Origin: Microbacteriaceae bacterium
GTDB lineage: Bacteria > Actinomycetota > Actinomycetes > Actinomycetales > Microbacteriaceae
Length of the DNA stretch: 47,110 nt
NCBI GenBank assembly: GCA_025463565.1
Contig: JAODAT010000086.1
Span: forward strand, 1-47,110
Reading direction: 5' to 3'
The translations under genes and the position numbers were made by a program. Each line of letters opens with the position of its first letter. Positions within the stretch are counted from its first letter, which is position 1. The notes below the pieces were generated by a model that saw nothing but the letters and a program-made list of their open reading frames with translations, was not told the origin of the DNA and did no database searches. Of this stretch, positions 34,049-42,370 are shown piece after piece.

Positions 34049-34750
34049 TCAGGCTTCCGCCAGCCGCAGCGGGAGCTCATGAGAGTGCCGGTCGGCGACC
34101 AGGCGGGCGAACTCTGGATCACCGCTCGCGACTGCATCAACGAGTTCTCGGTGAAGCTCCAGCCGGAATGCGAAATATTCGAGAGGTTCCGCGTCAGCGG
34201 CCTGCGACGGACTCGAACGATGCGATTGCACGTAGTCGACCAGTCCGAGATATGTCGCCTTGAGGATGGCGTTGTTCCCGATCATGGCGATCCGGCGGTG
34301 GAGGTCCCAGACCTCGCCGATGAAGGCGGGCAGGTCTCCCGCGGATAGTTCGATTGCACCCAGAAGCTCGACCAATTCGCGATGGTCACTCGGCGAGCAG
34401 TTTCGGGCTGCCTCCGCAGCTATCAGGCCTTCGAGCTCTTGACGGACAGCTGCGGCGTCTGCGACCGACTCGGCGGTAGGCATTCCGTCGATGAAGCTTC
34501 GGTCCACCCTCATGAAATGGCTGCCCAGCGCGACGAAGATACCCCCGCCAGGGCCTGGGCGTACGGTGACAACTCCACGATCTCGAAGAATTCGCACCGC
34601 CTCGTTGACCGTCGCCCTCGCGAACCCCGAGTCGATGCGCAGTTGTTCGCGGGTCGAGATTCTCGCTCCTGGAGCGAGGTGCTCATCGACAATGCGCTTC
34701 TCGACACGATCGACCAACTGTTCCGCACGCGTCGGCAAGGATGATCGCAT
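34049..34750 (-). CDS. GntR family regulator (FCD domain)
   Basis: 233-aa FadR-type regulator with an N-terminal winged helix (ISTREQLRIDSGFARATVNEAVRIL) and an all-helical FCD domain (WDLHRRIAM, LHRELVDA, RHSHELPLR). It converges on the cyclase gene across 30 bp. TACGCT ends six bases before its ATG, so a leaderless mRNA is likely. It may control the aldolase operon or the genes to its right; no palindrome clearly related to it was found. Confidence 0.85.
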   Translation of the reverse strand: MRSSLPTRAEQLVDRVEKRIVDEHLAPGARISTREQLRIDSGFARATVNEAVRILRDRGVVTVRPGPGGGIFVALGSHFMRVDRSFIDGMPTAESVADAAAVRQELEGLIAAEAARNCSPSDHRELVELLGAIELSAGDLPAFIGEVWDLHRRIAMIGNNAILKATYLGLVDYVQSHRSSPSQAADAEPLEYFAFRLELHRELVDAVASGDPEFARLVADRHSHELPLRLAEA

Positions 34751-34756
34751 CTATTC

Positions 34757-34762
34757 AGCGTA
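34757..34762 (-). promoter_or_regulatory. -10 hexamer, leaderless promoter of the GntR gene
   Basis: TACGCT (minus strand), six bases GAATAG, then ATG at 34750. Same geometry as other regulator genes in the window. Confidence 0.4.
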
Positions 34763-34886
34763 CTGGCGGCTCCGGCCCACGGTCGCTCGCGAGTGAGAAA
34801 CGGGAGGTTCAATCGAACATTGTGGAGAGGCCAGCGCGAGGGATTGGCTACTGCATGGCCTGTTCGCGAGCGCTTGACTGGGGTGC

Positions 34887-35330
34887 ATGACAATGCGCGT
34901 CGGCTATGTCGACGAACCACCGTTCTATTGGACCGCCGCTGACGGGTCGGCAACACGCCTCGGCCTGATACACGGGCAGGTTCAGCTCGATGCCGCCCGG
35001 ACCGCAGGCGTTCCCTCCGAGCAGATCGTTTCGTTTGCTGGCCAGCAGGAAGCTGTGGCTGCCCTTATTGCCGGGAGCATCGACGCGTTTGCGGCGACCG
35101 CCATCGGCAATCGAGTGGTCGTCGCAGGGGCACCCGAACTGGAATCGGTGCCGTTCCCCGAATCCGGCGCGGTGGGAGCGTTCTCCTTCGCGCTGGTGTC
35201 CTCGACACTGCTGACGGATGTCAACGAAGGGCTCCGCCGATACCTGGGGTCCGACGATCACCGGGCACGGATGGCCGAATTCGGCCTTACCGGGGAAGAG
35301 ATCGACGGCGCTCTTCGGACGGACAGTTAA
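34887..35330 (+). pseudogene. Internally deleted family 3 solute-binding protein remnant
   Basis: The 147-aa frame starts with RVGYVDEPPFYWTAADG, the first strand of a family 3 (ectoine or amino-acid type) binding protein, and then jumps to a lobe-2 sequence (QLDAARTAGVPSEQIVSF, AALIAGSIDAFAATAIGNR) and an ordinary C-terminus. A signal peptide and about 100 residues between the two parts are missing, yet the frame is intact. An in-frame deletion fits best. No permease or ATPase for it lies nearby. Confidence 0.6.
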
Positions 35331-35384
35331 GCAAGGAACGCCATGATGACCTCCCCCTCAGTTGGAGACGGCAGAATGGGGAGC

Positions 35385-36233
35385 ATGGAACTCCTTCGAC
35401 TCGGGCCGGTCGGCCACGAGATCCCCGCGGTCCGCCAGGACGGCGTCGTCCGCGACCTGCGCCCCCTCACCGACGACCTTGCCGGCGAATTCTGGACCGA
35501 CGGCGTAGCCCGGGTGCGCGAGGCGCTCGCCGCGGGCTCACTTCCGGTGCTCGACGGAGCCGAAGGGCTGCGCGTCGGCGCTCCCGTCGCCCGGCCGACG
35601 GCAATTCTCAACATCGGGCAGAACTACGCCGCCCACGCCGCCGAGTCAGGCAGTGAGCCACCGACCAACCCGATCGTGTTCTTCAAGCACCCGAACACGC
35701 TCGTCGGACCGAACGATCCAGTGATCATGCCGCGCGGTGCGACGCAGCTCGACTGGGAGGTGGAACTGTCGGTCGTCATCGGCCGTCGTGCCTCCTACCT
35801 CTCGAGCCCGGGCGATGCCCTCGCCTATGTCGCCGGGTACACCGTTGCGAACGACATCTCCGAGCGCGTCTTTCAAAAAGAGCGTGGGGGCGCGCAGTGG
35901 AGCAAGGGGAAGTCGATGCCGACGTCGAACCCGCTCGGTCCCGCCGTCATCCCCGCTGACGAAGTCGACCCCCAGCGCCTGCGCGTCTGGTCCACCGTGA
36001 ACGGTGAAGCCCGCCAGGACTCGAACACTGTCGACATGATCTTCTCCGTCGCGCAGCTGGTCTGGGATCTTTCGCAGTACCTCACGCTCGAGCCAGGGGA
36101 CATCATCAACACCGGCACCCCGCAGGGCGTCGCCATGGGCGGCAAGTTCCCGTTCCTGCAGGTAGGCGACAGCATGGAGGTCGGCATCGACGGCCTCGGC
36201 GCGCAGGCCACGGTGATCGCCCCGGCCGTCTGA
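35385..36233 (+). CDS. Fumarylacetoacetate hydrolase family protein
   Basis: 282-aa FAH-fold enzyme; members hydrolyse acylpyruvates or decarboxylate or hydrate aromatic meta-cleavage products with Mg2+. Seen: GQNYAAHAAESG, the metal ligands in DWEVELSVVIG, the Asp in VAGYTVANDIS and NTGTPQGVAMG near the end; all core motifs are present. The ATG at 35385 gives the usual MELLRLGPVG start and lies seven bases after CAGAAT; ATGs at 35376 and 35343 are alternatives. Flanked by regulators, it may serve either the aldolase cluster or an aromatic pathway. Confidence 0.87.
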   Translation: MELLRLGPVGHEIPAVRQDGVVRDLRPLTDDLAGEFWTDGVARVREALAAGSLPVLDGAEGLRVGAPVARPTAILNIGQNYAAHAAESGSEPPTNPIVFFKHPNTLVGPNDPVIMPRGATQLDWEVELSVVIGRRASYLSSPGDALAYVAGYTVANDISERVFQKERGGAQWSKGKSMPTSNPLGPAVIPADEVDPQRLRVWSTVNGEARQDSNTVDMIFSVAQLVWDLSQYLTLEPGDIINTGTPQGVAMGGKFPFLQVGDSMEVGIDGLGAQATVIAPAV

Positions 36234-36244
36234 GCGTTCGCGCT

Positions 36245-36811
36245 TCACTCCGGCCAGCCGAGCTCTCCGGTCTCGAGGCTCGCGACGAACCCCGCGACCC
36301 AGTCGAGTTCGGCCCGACGGCGGGCAAGCAGGTAGTGATGTTCCGAGAGGAATATCGGTGCGGCGCCGCTGTCCGCCGACCGGGCGAGCTCGGCCTCGTC
36401 GCCGTTCAACGCGGCTGAGAGTCGGCCCGCACGACCGCGCAGGATGGCGATGACGCGATCGCGCCCGATCGAGTACATGAACGCCAGGCCGGCAGGCAGG
36501 CCGTCGGCATCCGTGTCATCTGCCAGCGTCGCCTCGACCCAGGAAACCAGGCTCTCCTGCCCCGCGACAGTGATGGCATAGGGTGTGCGCTCCGGTCGGT
36601 TGCCGTCACGGGTGATCTCGTCGGCGCGGACCAGACCGGCCTCCGCCAATCGACCCACCGTGTCGTAGAGAGATGACGTTCGTATGCTCGGCATCCGGTC
36701 GTAAGCGCGTTCACTCGCCCGCTGGCGCATTCCGTACGGATGCAAGGGCTCCTCGGCCAGCATCCCGAGAACGACCATGGCGAGTGGGTTACGAAGACGT
36801 CGGGATGCCAT
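36245..36811 (-). CDS. PadR family regulator with C-terminal effector domain
   Basis: 188 aa. An N-terminal PadR winged helix (NPLAMVVLGMLAEEPLHPYGMRQ, TSSLYDTVGRLAEAGLV) is followed by a Vir_act_alpha_C-like helical domain. Divergent from the FAD monooxygenase, which it probably represses. TAGAAT lies six bases before its ATG (leaderless). Overlapping palindromes in the intergenic region are the likely operator. Confidence 0.87.
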   Translation of the reverse strand: MASRRLRNPLAMVVLGMLAEEPLHPYGMRQRASERAYDRMPSIRTSSLYDTVGRLAEAGLVRADEITRDGNRPERTPYAITVAGQESLVSWVEATLADDTDADGLPAGLAFMYSIGRDRVIAILRGRAGRLSAALNGDEAELARSADSGAAPIFLSEHHYLLARRRAELDWVAGFVASLETGELGWPE

Positions 36812-36817
36812 GACCGC

Positions 36818-36823
36818 ATTCTA
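36818..36823 (-). promoter_or_regulatory. -10 hexamer, leaderless promoter of the PadR gene
   Basis: TAGAAT (minus strand), six bases, then ATG at 36811. The palindrome at 36841-36850 covers its -35 position. Confidence 0.5.
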
Positions 36824-36840
36824 CGCGTTATAGTCGGTAC

Positions 36841-36859
36841 CAACTAGTTGAGTTCAACT
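36841..36859. promoter_or_regulatory. Overlapping palindromes, probable PadR operator
   Basis: CAACTAGTTG at 36841-36850 is a perfect palindrome, and AGTTGAGTTCAACT at 36846-36859 is a second, near-perfect one that shares five bases with it. They lie between a TATAGT hexamer (36829-36834, plus strand) and the monooxygenase ribosome site, and over the -35 of the PadR gene, so a bound dimer could block both promoters. Confidence 0.6.
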
Positions 36860-36872
36860 AATTGGAGTGAAC

Positions 36873-37952
36873 ATGACAAGGGTTCGTAGGGCAGTAATCA
36901 TCGGAGCCGGCATCGCCGGGCCCGCGTGCGCACTCGCGCTGGCCGGTGTCGGAATCGAAGCGTCCGTAGTAGAAGCACACCCCGGGCCGGCCGACGGCGT
37001 CGGCGCGATCCTCACGCTCGCCGCCAATGGTCTCGAGGCCCTTCGTGTGCTGGGCGTCGAGGACTCCGTGAAAGCGATCGCGCAGGCGATCGACGCGGTC
37101 GAGATGTCCGATGGCGCGGGTCACGTCTTCGCCCGGCACCCCGGCGGAGGCGATCTGCTGTCCCGGGACGAGCTCGCCCGAGTGCTGGCGGAGCGGGCCG
37201 AGGCCGCTGGCATTCCGGTGCACTATGGTCGGCGCTTCATCGGAGCGTCGCAGTCGGCGACCGGAGTCGTTGCCACCTTCGATGACGGGAGCACCGTCGA
37301 GGCGGACCTTCTGGTCGGAGCCGACGGCATTCATTCGACCGTTCGCACGGAGATCGATCCGACCGCCCCCGGGCCGGTGTACGAGGGGGTGCTGGGTTTC
37401 GGCGCCGCAACGCGCGCACCGACCGTCGCGGCCGAGCCGCGCGTGATGAACTTCGCGTTCGGCCGGACATTCCTCGGCTACTGGCGACTGCCCGACGCGC
37501 GCATTGGCTGGTTTGCTTCACTGCCTCGCGCCGAGCAGCTCTCGTGGCGGGAGATCCGGGAGGTGCCGAACGATCGGTGGCTCGCCGAGCTCCGGCAGGC
37601 GTACGCGGGTCATCACCCCGGCGCGGAGCTGATGGCCAGCACTCTTCCCGACGATCTCATCGCGACCGGGCCGACGCTCCGGATGCCGCCCGTGCCTCAC
37701 TGGTACAGCGATCGGATGGTTCTGGTCGGCGATGCGGTTCACGCCCCGTCATCCAGCTCCGGGCAGGGAGCGGCGTTGGCCCTGGAGAGCGCTCTGGAAC
37801 TGGCACGCTGCCTGGGTGACGACCCGAATCGGGGTGCAGCTCTGGCCGAATACGAGGCCATTCGCCGACCGCGCGTCGAAGCGGTCGCCGCGGCGGCGGA
37901 AGCGGCCAACCGGGTGAAGGCGGGCGGCACCGGCAAAGCCGAGACGCCCTAG
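36873..37952 (+). CDS. FAD-dependent monooxygenase
   Basis: 359-aa class A flavoprotein hydroxylase (PHBH/salicylate hydroxylase-like). Seen: the GAGIAGPACALALAG dinucleotide motif, the DLLVGADGIHSTVR block and the GDAVHAPSSSSGQGAALALE FAD/ribityl motif. ATG 36873 has GGAG five bases upstream. Class A enzymes hydroxylate aromatic or polyketide substrates using NAD(P)H. The PadR neighbour suggests induction by, or resistance to, a phenolic compound. Its TAG stop shares the CTAG palindrome with the convergent antiporter stop. Confidence 0.9.
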   Translation: MTRVRRAVIIGAGIAGPACALALAGVGIEASVVEAHPGPADGVGAILTLAANGLEALRVLGVEDSVKAIAQAIDAVEMSDGAGHVFARHPGGGDLLSRDELARVLAERAEAAGIPVHYGRRFIGASQSATGVVATFDDGSTVEADLLVGADGIHSTVRTEIDPTAPGPVYEGVLGFGAATRAPTVAAEPRVMNFAFGRTFLGYWRLPDARIGWFASLPRAEQLSWREIREVPNDRWLAELRQAYAGHHPGAELMASTLPDDLIATGPTLRMPPVPHWYSDRMVLVGDAVHAPSSSSGQGAALALESALELARCLGDDPNRGAALAEYEAIRRPRVEAVAAAAEAANRVKAGGTGKAETP

Positions 37953-39892
37953 CCGCGAGTCGTGCGACCGTCCACGGCATCGATCGAGATCTCCTCAGAG
38001 TCGAGCGCGGCGCGCAGCACGTCGATCGCCTCCGACGAGAACGCGCCACGCTCGTAAGCGTCACGAAGTGCGGCGCGCTCCGCCACGAGCTGTACGCGGC
38101 GCAGCTGCTGAAACTGCTCCACCTCGTTCGCCGGATCGGTGAGGTCGGCGTTCGCCCAGATCTCGAGACGACCCAGCCAGGTCGCACCCTGCGCGTTTAC
38201 CTCGTCGAGCACCCCCGGCCGCACCGGCACGCCGGATGTCTCGGCACCGGCGACCGCCGCGGTCACCGCTGTGTCGCCGGCATCCTTCATCAGCTTGCGC
38301 AGTTCGTAGACTTCGGTGCGCTCGCTGCCGGGCGCGTCATCTGCCGGGCGCAGACGTCGGACGACAGGCGGAAGCAGCAGCCCCTGCACGACGAGCGTGA
38401 CGATCGCGACCGCGAACGCGACGAGCACCAGCGATTCGCGCAGCGGCTGGCCATCGGGGATCGTCTGCACCGCCGCGACGGTGACGACCCCGCGCATTCC
38501 GGAAAGTCCGAGAATGACTCCGTCACGCCACCCGAGCGCCTGGTCGCGTTCGGCCGTGAGGTCGTTGTTCTGCACATCGAGTCGCTTGCGGAAGTTCTGG
38601 AAGGCCTGCGTGAACCGTGCCCGGGTCGTCTCATCGATCTCGACCGGTGCCGGCGCCGGGTTTTTCTCGAGTTCCGCCAGTTGGGCGACGATCCGGTCGC
38701 GCGCCGCCCTGTCCTTCTTCGTGACGATGCCGAACCTCGCCCGAATGCCGCGAGTGAAGCTCTGGAGAGGAGACTGCTTGATTCCCAGCTGTCTGAAGTT
38801 CGCCGCACGCTTCTGGAAGTCCTCCTCGGTAACATTCTCGAACCGTCCCTGGCTCCGGTCGGCCCGAGCGGCTCGTCTTCGGTAGCGGCGGCGGATCGTC
38901 CAGAGCAGGGGCGGCATCGCCGCGAATCGCACGCCGACCAGCAGCACGATCACCAGCCCGGCGACACCGAGGGTTCCGAGCAGCTCCCGCCCGCTCGCGA
39001 CCTCGGCCACGATCGGCCAGAGCTGGAAGCCCATGAACAGGAACACCGCGTTCTCGACCAGCAGGGTGACGATGCGCCAGATACCCGCTTCGGTAAGCCT
39101 GAAGGAGGCGCGAATGCGGTAGGCCCCCTGGTTACCGACGATGATTCCGGCGACAACCACGGCCACGACACCCGAGGCGTGTGCGAACGCACCGGCGAGG
39201 TAGGCGACGAACGGGATGACCAGGGAGATCGCGGCATCCAGCACCGGCTCGGTGATTCGACGCCGGATCGTGACGGCCACGGCCCCGAGGATGCCGCCGA
39301 TGAGCACCGCACCGACGACCGCCCACAGGAAGCTGAGTCCGATCATCCAGACTGTCGGCGACCGCACGGTGGTGGTCACGATCGCGAGAACCGTCGCGAG
39401 AAGCACCAGTGCGGTCGCGTCGTTGACGAGACCTTCGCCTTCGAGAATGGTCACGATGCGCGGCGGCAGGCCGAGCCGCTTGCCCAGGCTCGTCGCGGCC
39501 ACGGCATCCGGCGGCGCGACCACGGCACCGAGCGCGATCGCGAGGGCGATCGGCACTGTCGCCCAGAGCAGATGAACGAGCAGGCCGACGAGCACCGCCG
39601 ACACCACGACAAGCACGATCGCCAGGAAACCGATCACCCGCAGGTTGCGGCGGAAATCGACGAACGGTACCTGACGCGCGGCGGCGTAGAGGAGCGGCGG
39701 CAGGATCACCGTCAGCACCAGCGAGGGTTCGATCTCGAAATGCGGGATCGCGGGAATGGCGCCGACCCCGACACCGACGAGGGTGAGCGCGAGTGGCGCC
39801 GCGACTCCGATCCGGCTGGCGAAGAACGAGACGACCCCGATGACGAGCACGACGGCGACCACGACCAGGGTGATGAGCTGGGTGCTCTCCAT
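37949..39892 (-). CDS. CPA1 family Na+/H+ antiporter
   Basis: 647-aa membrane antiporter with about 12 helices (residues 1-400) and a long cytosolic tail. Seen: the conserved LEGEGLVNDATALVLL segment with the ion-binding Asp of CPA1 exchangers, and GLSGMRGVVTVAAVQTIP in a later helix; a charged loop containing ERDQALGWRDG precedes it. Maintains Na+ and pH balance. Leaderless start with TAGCCT six bases upstream of the ATG. Confidence 0.92.
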   Translation of the reverse strand: MESTQLITLVVVAVVLVIGVVSFFASRIGVAAPLALTLVGVGVGAIPAIPHFEIEPSLVLTVILPPLLYAAARQVPFVDFRRNLRVIGFLAIVLVVVSAVLVGLLVHLLWATVPIALAIALGAVVAPPDAVAATSLGKRLGLPPRIVTILEGEGLVNDATALVLLATVLAIVTTTVRSPTVWMIGLSFLWAVVGAVLIGGILGAVAVTIRRRITEPVLDAAISLVIPFVAYLAGAFAHASGVVAVVVAGIIVGNQGAYRIRASFRLTEAGIWRIVTLLVENAVFLFMGFQLWPIVAEVASGRELLGTLGVAGLVIVLLVGVRFAAMPPLLWTIRRRYRRRAARADRSQGRFENVTEEDFQKRAANFRQLGIKQSPLQSFTRGIRARFGIVTKKDRAARDRIVAQLAELEKNPAPAPVEIDETTRARFTQAFQNFRKRLDVQNNDLTAERDQALGWRDGVILGLSGMRGVVTVAAVQTIPDGQPLRESLVLVAFAVAIVTLVVQGLLLPPVVRRLRPADDAPGSERTEVYELRKLMKDAGDTAVTAAVAGAETSGVPVRPGVLDEVNAQGATWLGRLEIWANADLTDPANEVEQFQQLRRVQLVAERAALRDAYERGAFSSEAIDVLRAALDSEEISIDAVDGRTTRG

Positions 39893-39898
39893 GGCTTC

Positions 39899-39904
39899 AG
39901 GCTA
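39899..39904 (-). promoter_or_regulatory. -10 hexamer, leaderless promoter of the antiporter
   Basis: TAGCCT (minus strand), six bases GAAGCC, then ATG at 39892; nearly identical to the aldo/keto reductase promoter. Confidence 0.5.
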
Positions 39905-40007
39905 CCGGTGGGCTCCAATCGGCGGGACCGCGTTCAGAGCGCACTTCCACGTAGGTAGTGCCGGACTTCGCATTTAGAGACATCATCGACACCCGACTAT
40001 CGCGCCG

Positions 40008-40013
40008 TAGAAT
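40008..40013 (+). promoter_or_regulatory. -10 hexamer, leaderless promoter of the TetR gene
   Basis: TAGAAT, six bases, then GTG at 40020. ATCGAC 17 bases upstream (39985-39990) is an acceptable -35. Confidence 0.55.
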
Positions 40014-40019
40014 CATCGC

Positions 40020-40643
40020 GTGGCCGCTCGGCAGTACAACTCGACCCAGCGTGCGAAGTCGTCGTCGCAGACGCGCGACGCAATTCTCGAATCGGCTGCC
40101 GCGCTCTTCGCGGCGAATGGCTATGCCAAGACCACTCTGCCCGAGATCGCCCGGGGCGCAGGGGTAGCGAACAACACGGTCAATACGAGCGTCGGCGGCA
40201 AGGTCGATGTGTTTCTCGCGCTGCTCGAGCGCAGCACAGGGGCCGAGGTTATCGGGCAGACGCTGGCACGAATCGAGGCGACGGATGACGGGGCTGAAGC
40301 GCTGGCACTCACCGCCTATGCCTACCGACAGAGCTTCGAGACCGCGGGCGCCATCATCTCGGTGCTCGACGAAGCCGGCAGGCACGATCCGGCGATCGAA
40401 CGAGCGAACGCGGAAGCACGATCCGTCTACCGCATGAGACTCGATGGGGTGGCCGCACACCTGCGAGCCATCGGAGCTCTTGCGTCGTCGATCGATGACG
40501 GCACGGCGTCTGACGTGCTGTGGTTCTACTTCGGCTTCAGCAGCTGGCCACAACTGATCGCTCTCGGCTGGGCGCCGGATCGCATCGAGCGCTGGCTCGC
40601 CGAGCGCGCCGCGGACGCGCTGTTGGTCGATCCGTTTAATTAA
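40020..40643 (+). CDS. TetR family regulator
   Basis: 207-aa regulator. The HTH is residues about 18-65 (ILESAAALFAANGYAKTTLPEIARGAG). The segment after the recognition helix reads NTSVGGKVDV instead of the common YxHFxSKEEL. The C-terminal ligand domain is not assignable. GTG start with a leaderless promoter. Divergent from the antiporter and upstream of the cupin gene; a role in the paa cluster is possible but the other TetR (46036) is the better candidate. Confidence 0.82.
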   Translation: MAARQYNSTQRAKSSSQTRDAILESAAALFAANGYAKTTLPEIARGAGVANNTVNTSVGGKVDVFLALLERSTGAEVIGQTLARIEATDDGAEALALTAYAYRQSFETAGAIISVLDEAGRHDPAIERANAEARSVYRMRLDGVAAHLRAIGALASSIDDGTASDVLWFYFGFSSWPQLIALGWAPDRIERWLAERAADALLVDPFN

Positions 40644-40685
40644 TTGTTGTTCTGCCATATTCATTGGTGTACCGTTCCATCCAAT

Positions 40686-40705
40686 ACCGGGCAACGAGGC
40701 CCGGT
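40686..40705 (+). other. Small hairpin before the cupin ribosome site
   Basis: ACCGGGC and GCCCGGT pair with a six-base loop directly upstream of GAAAGGA, the ribosome site of the cupin gene. It could tune translation or be an operator half-site pair. Confidence 0.35.
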
Positions 40706-40719
40706 CGAAAGGACGCGTC

Positions 40720-41091
40720 ATGCACCTCAATTTCGAATCAACCCCGCCCACGGTCGAGTTTCCCGGATATGAGGGTCGGTGGGTGGCGGAAGACGGCATG
40801 CACTTCTCTTACGAGAAGTGCGAGGCCGGGTCGAACATCGACAACCTGCTCTCCATCTATCCCAACCAGGCGTGCCCGGTTCCGCACTGGGGCTACATCT
40901 TCTCGGGTGCCGTGCGGGTCGAGTTCGTCGACCAGCCCGAGGAGACCTACCGGGCCGGCGACTTCTTCCACGTGCCGCCTGGCCACCGCCCGTACATGCT
41001 CGAGGACACCGTGCTGCTGCAGATCACCGAGAAGGTCGCATTCGACAACTACATGAACGACCTGAAGCAGGCGGGGCTCATTCCTGGCTAG
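40720..41091 (+). CDS. Single-domain cupin protein
   Basis: 123 aa. Cupin motif 1 is visible as PVPHWGYIFSGAVRVEF and motif 2 as GDFFHVPPGHRPYM; few of the canonical metal His are present (His in PHWG and PPGH), so metal binding is uncertain. A GAAAGGA ribosome site precedes the ATG. It may be a sensor or small isomerase. 91 bp separates it from the paa thiolase, and the paa promoter region lies between. Confidence 0.8.
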   Translation: MHLNFESTPPTVEFPGYEGRWVAEDGMHFSYEKCEAGSNIDNLLSIYPNQACPVPHWGYIFSGAVRVEFVDQPEETYRAGDFFHVPPGHRPYMLEDTVLLQITEKVAFDNYMNDLKQAGLIPG

Positions 41092-41104
41092 CCGGTCGGA
41101 GTGA

Positions 41105-41152
41105 GTTGACCGCGCCGTATCGATCTGACAGAATTACTTTCCGAACGGTCGG
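41105..41152 (+). promoter_or_regulatory. paa promoter with TetR-type palindrome
   Basis: TTGACC (41105-41110), 18 bases, CAGAAT (41129-41134), then the palindrome CCGAACGGTCGG at 41141-41152 near the predicted transcription start. CCGAnCGnTCGG-like sites are familiar for TetR-type PaaR regulators of phenylacetate genes. The convergent TetR at 46036 is the likely binder. Confidence 0.5.
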
Positions 41153-41182
41153 TAACTAATCCCAACGGAGGGTTCGCGCACA

Positions 41183-42370
41183 ATGGCTGAGGCGTTTCTG
41201 GTCGGCGGTGTGCGAACCCCCGTCGGGCGGTACGGCGGCGTGCTGTCGAGCGTTCGCCCCGATGATCTCGCCTCGCTCGTTGTCGCCGAAGCGGTTGCCA
41301 GGGCGGGCATCGACCCCGCGCTGATCGACGAGGTCATTCTCGGTGGCGCGAACCAGGCCGGCGAAGACAATCGCAACGTCGCGCGGATGGCCGTGCTGCT
41401 CGCCGGGCTGCCGGATCACGTCCCGGGGATCACCGTCAATCGACTCTGCGCATCCGGGTTGTCCGCCATCACCATGGCCGCGCAGGCGATTCGCGCCGGC
41501 GACGCCGACATCATCGTGGCGGGCGGCGTCGAATCGATGTCGCGTGCACCCTGGGTACAGGCCAAGCCAGAGAAGGCCTTCGCAAAGCCCGGCGCGCAGT
41601 TCGACACCTCGATCGGCTGGCGGTTCACGAACCCCCGCCTCGCCGATCGTGACAAGGCGACCTTCACGATGCCGGAGACCGGCGAAGAGGTCGCCAGGGT
41701 GGACGGCATAACCCGTGAAGACTCTGACGCGCTCGCCCTGCTCAGCCATCACCGTGCGATCGCCGCGGTGGATGCTGGCCGGTTCGACGCCGAGATCGTG
41801 GGCGTTCCGACCAGGGCCGGCACGGTACTCCTCGACGAGGGCCCCCGCAGGGACACCAGTCTCGAGGTGCTCGCGGCACTGAAGCCAGTGGTGCGGGGTG
41901 GCTCCGTGGTCACCGCCGGTAACTCGAGCGCCCTCAACGACGGCGCCTCGGCGATCGTGCTCGCGAGCGGGGAAGCCGTGGAGAAGTACGGACTCGTTCC
42001 GCGAGCGAGAGTGGTCGTCGGCGCCAGTGTCGGGGTCGCACCCGAGGTGATGGGCATCGGACCCGTGCCGGCGACCCTCAAGGCGCTCGATCGGGCCGGC
42101 CTCACCGTGCAGCAGCTCGACTCGATCGAGCTGAACGAAGCCTTCGCCACCCAGTCGCTCGCCGTCATCCGGCGACTCGGACTCGATCCGGCGCGGGTCA
42201 ACGCCGACGGTGGCGCCATCGCGCTCGGGCATCCGCTCGGCTCCAGCGGCTCACGACTCGTCGTCACCCTGCTCGGCAGGATGGAGCGAGAGGATGCCCG
42301 CTACGGCCTGGCCACGATGTGCGTCGGCGTCGGGCAGGGCAGCGCGCTGATCATCGAAAGGGTGCGATGA
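41183..42370 (+). CDS. paaJ: Thiolase, 3-oxoadipyl-CoA/3-oxo-5,6-dehydrosuberyl-CoA type
   Basis: 395-aa true thiolase. Catalytic residues are all present: Cys89 (NRLCASGLS), His350 (GGAIALGHPLGSSG) and Cys380 (ATMCVGVGQG). The GGANQAGEDNRNVARM block is typical of PaaJ/PcaF enzymes. In the phenylacetate pathway it cleaves 3-oxo-5,6-dehydrosuberyl-CoA and later 3-oxoadipyl-CoA with CoA. First gene of the paa unit, coupled to the hydratase by ATGA at 42367-42370. In contrast to the two cysteine-less thiolase-like proteins at 29-32 kb it should be fully active. Confidence 0.88.
   Translation: MAEAFLVGGVRTPVGRYGGVLSSVRPDDLASLVVAEAVARAGIDPALIDEVILGGANQAGEDNRNVARMAVLLAGLPDHVPGITVNRLCASGLSAITMAAQAIRAGDADIIVAGGVESMSRAPWVQAKPEKAFAKPGAQFDTSIGWRFTNPRLADRDKATFTMPETGEEVARVDGITREDSDALALLSHHRAIAAVDAGRFDAEIVGVPTRAGTVLLDEGPRRDTSLEVLAALKPVVRGGSVVTAGNSSALNDGASAIVLASGEAVEKYGLVPRARVVVGASVGVAPEVMGIGPVPATLKALDRAGLTVQQLDSIELNEAFATQSLAVIRRLGLDPARVNADGGAIALGHPLGSSGSRLVVTLLGRMEREDARYGLATMCVGVGQGSALIIERVR

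Noticed and set aside
38681-39958. 425-aa antisense frame opposite the Na+/H+ antiporter
   Set aside because: Same artefact: charged, low-complexity reverse frame of a membrane protein.
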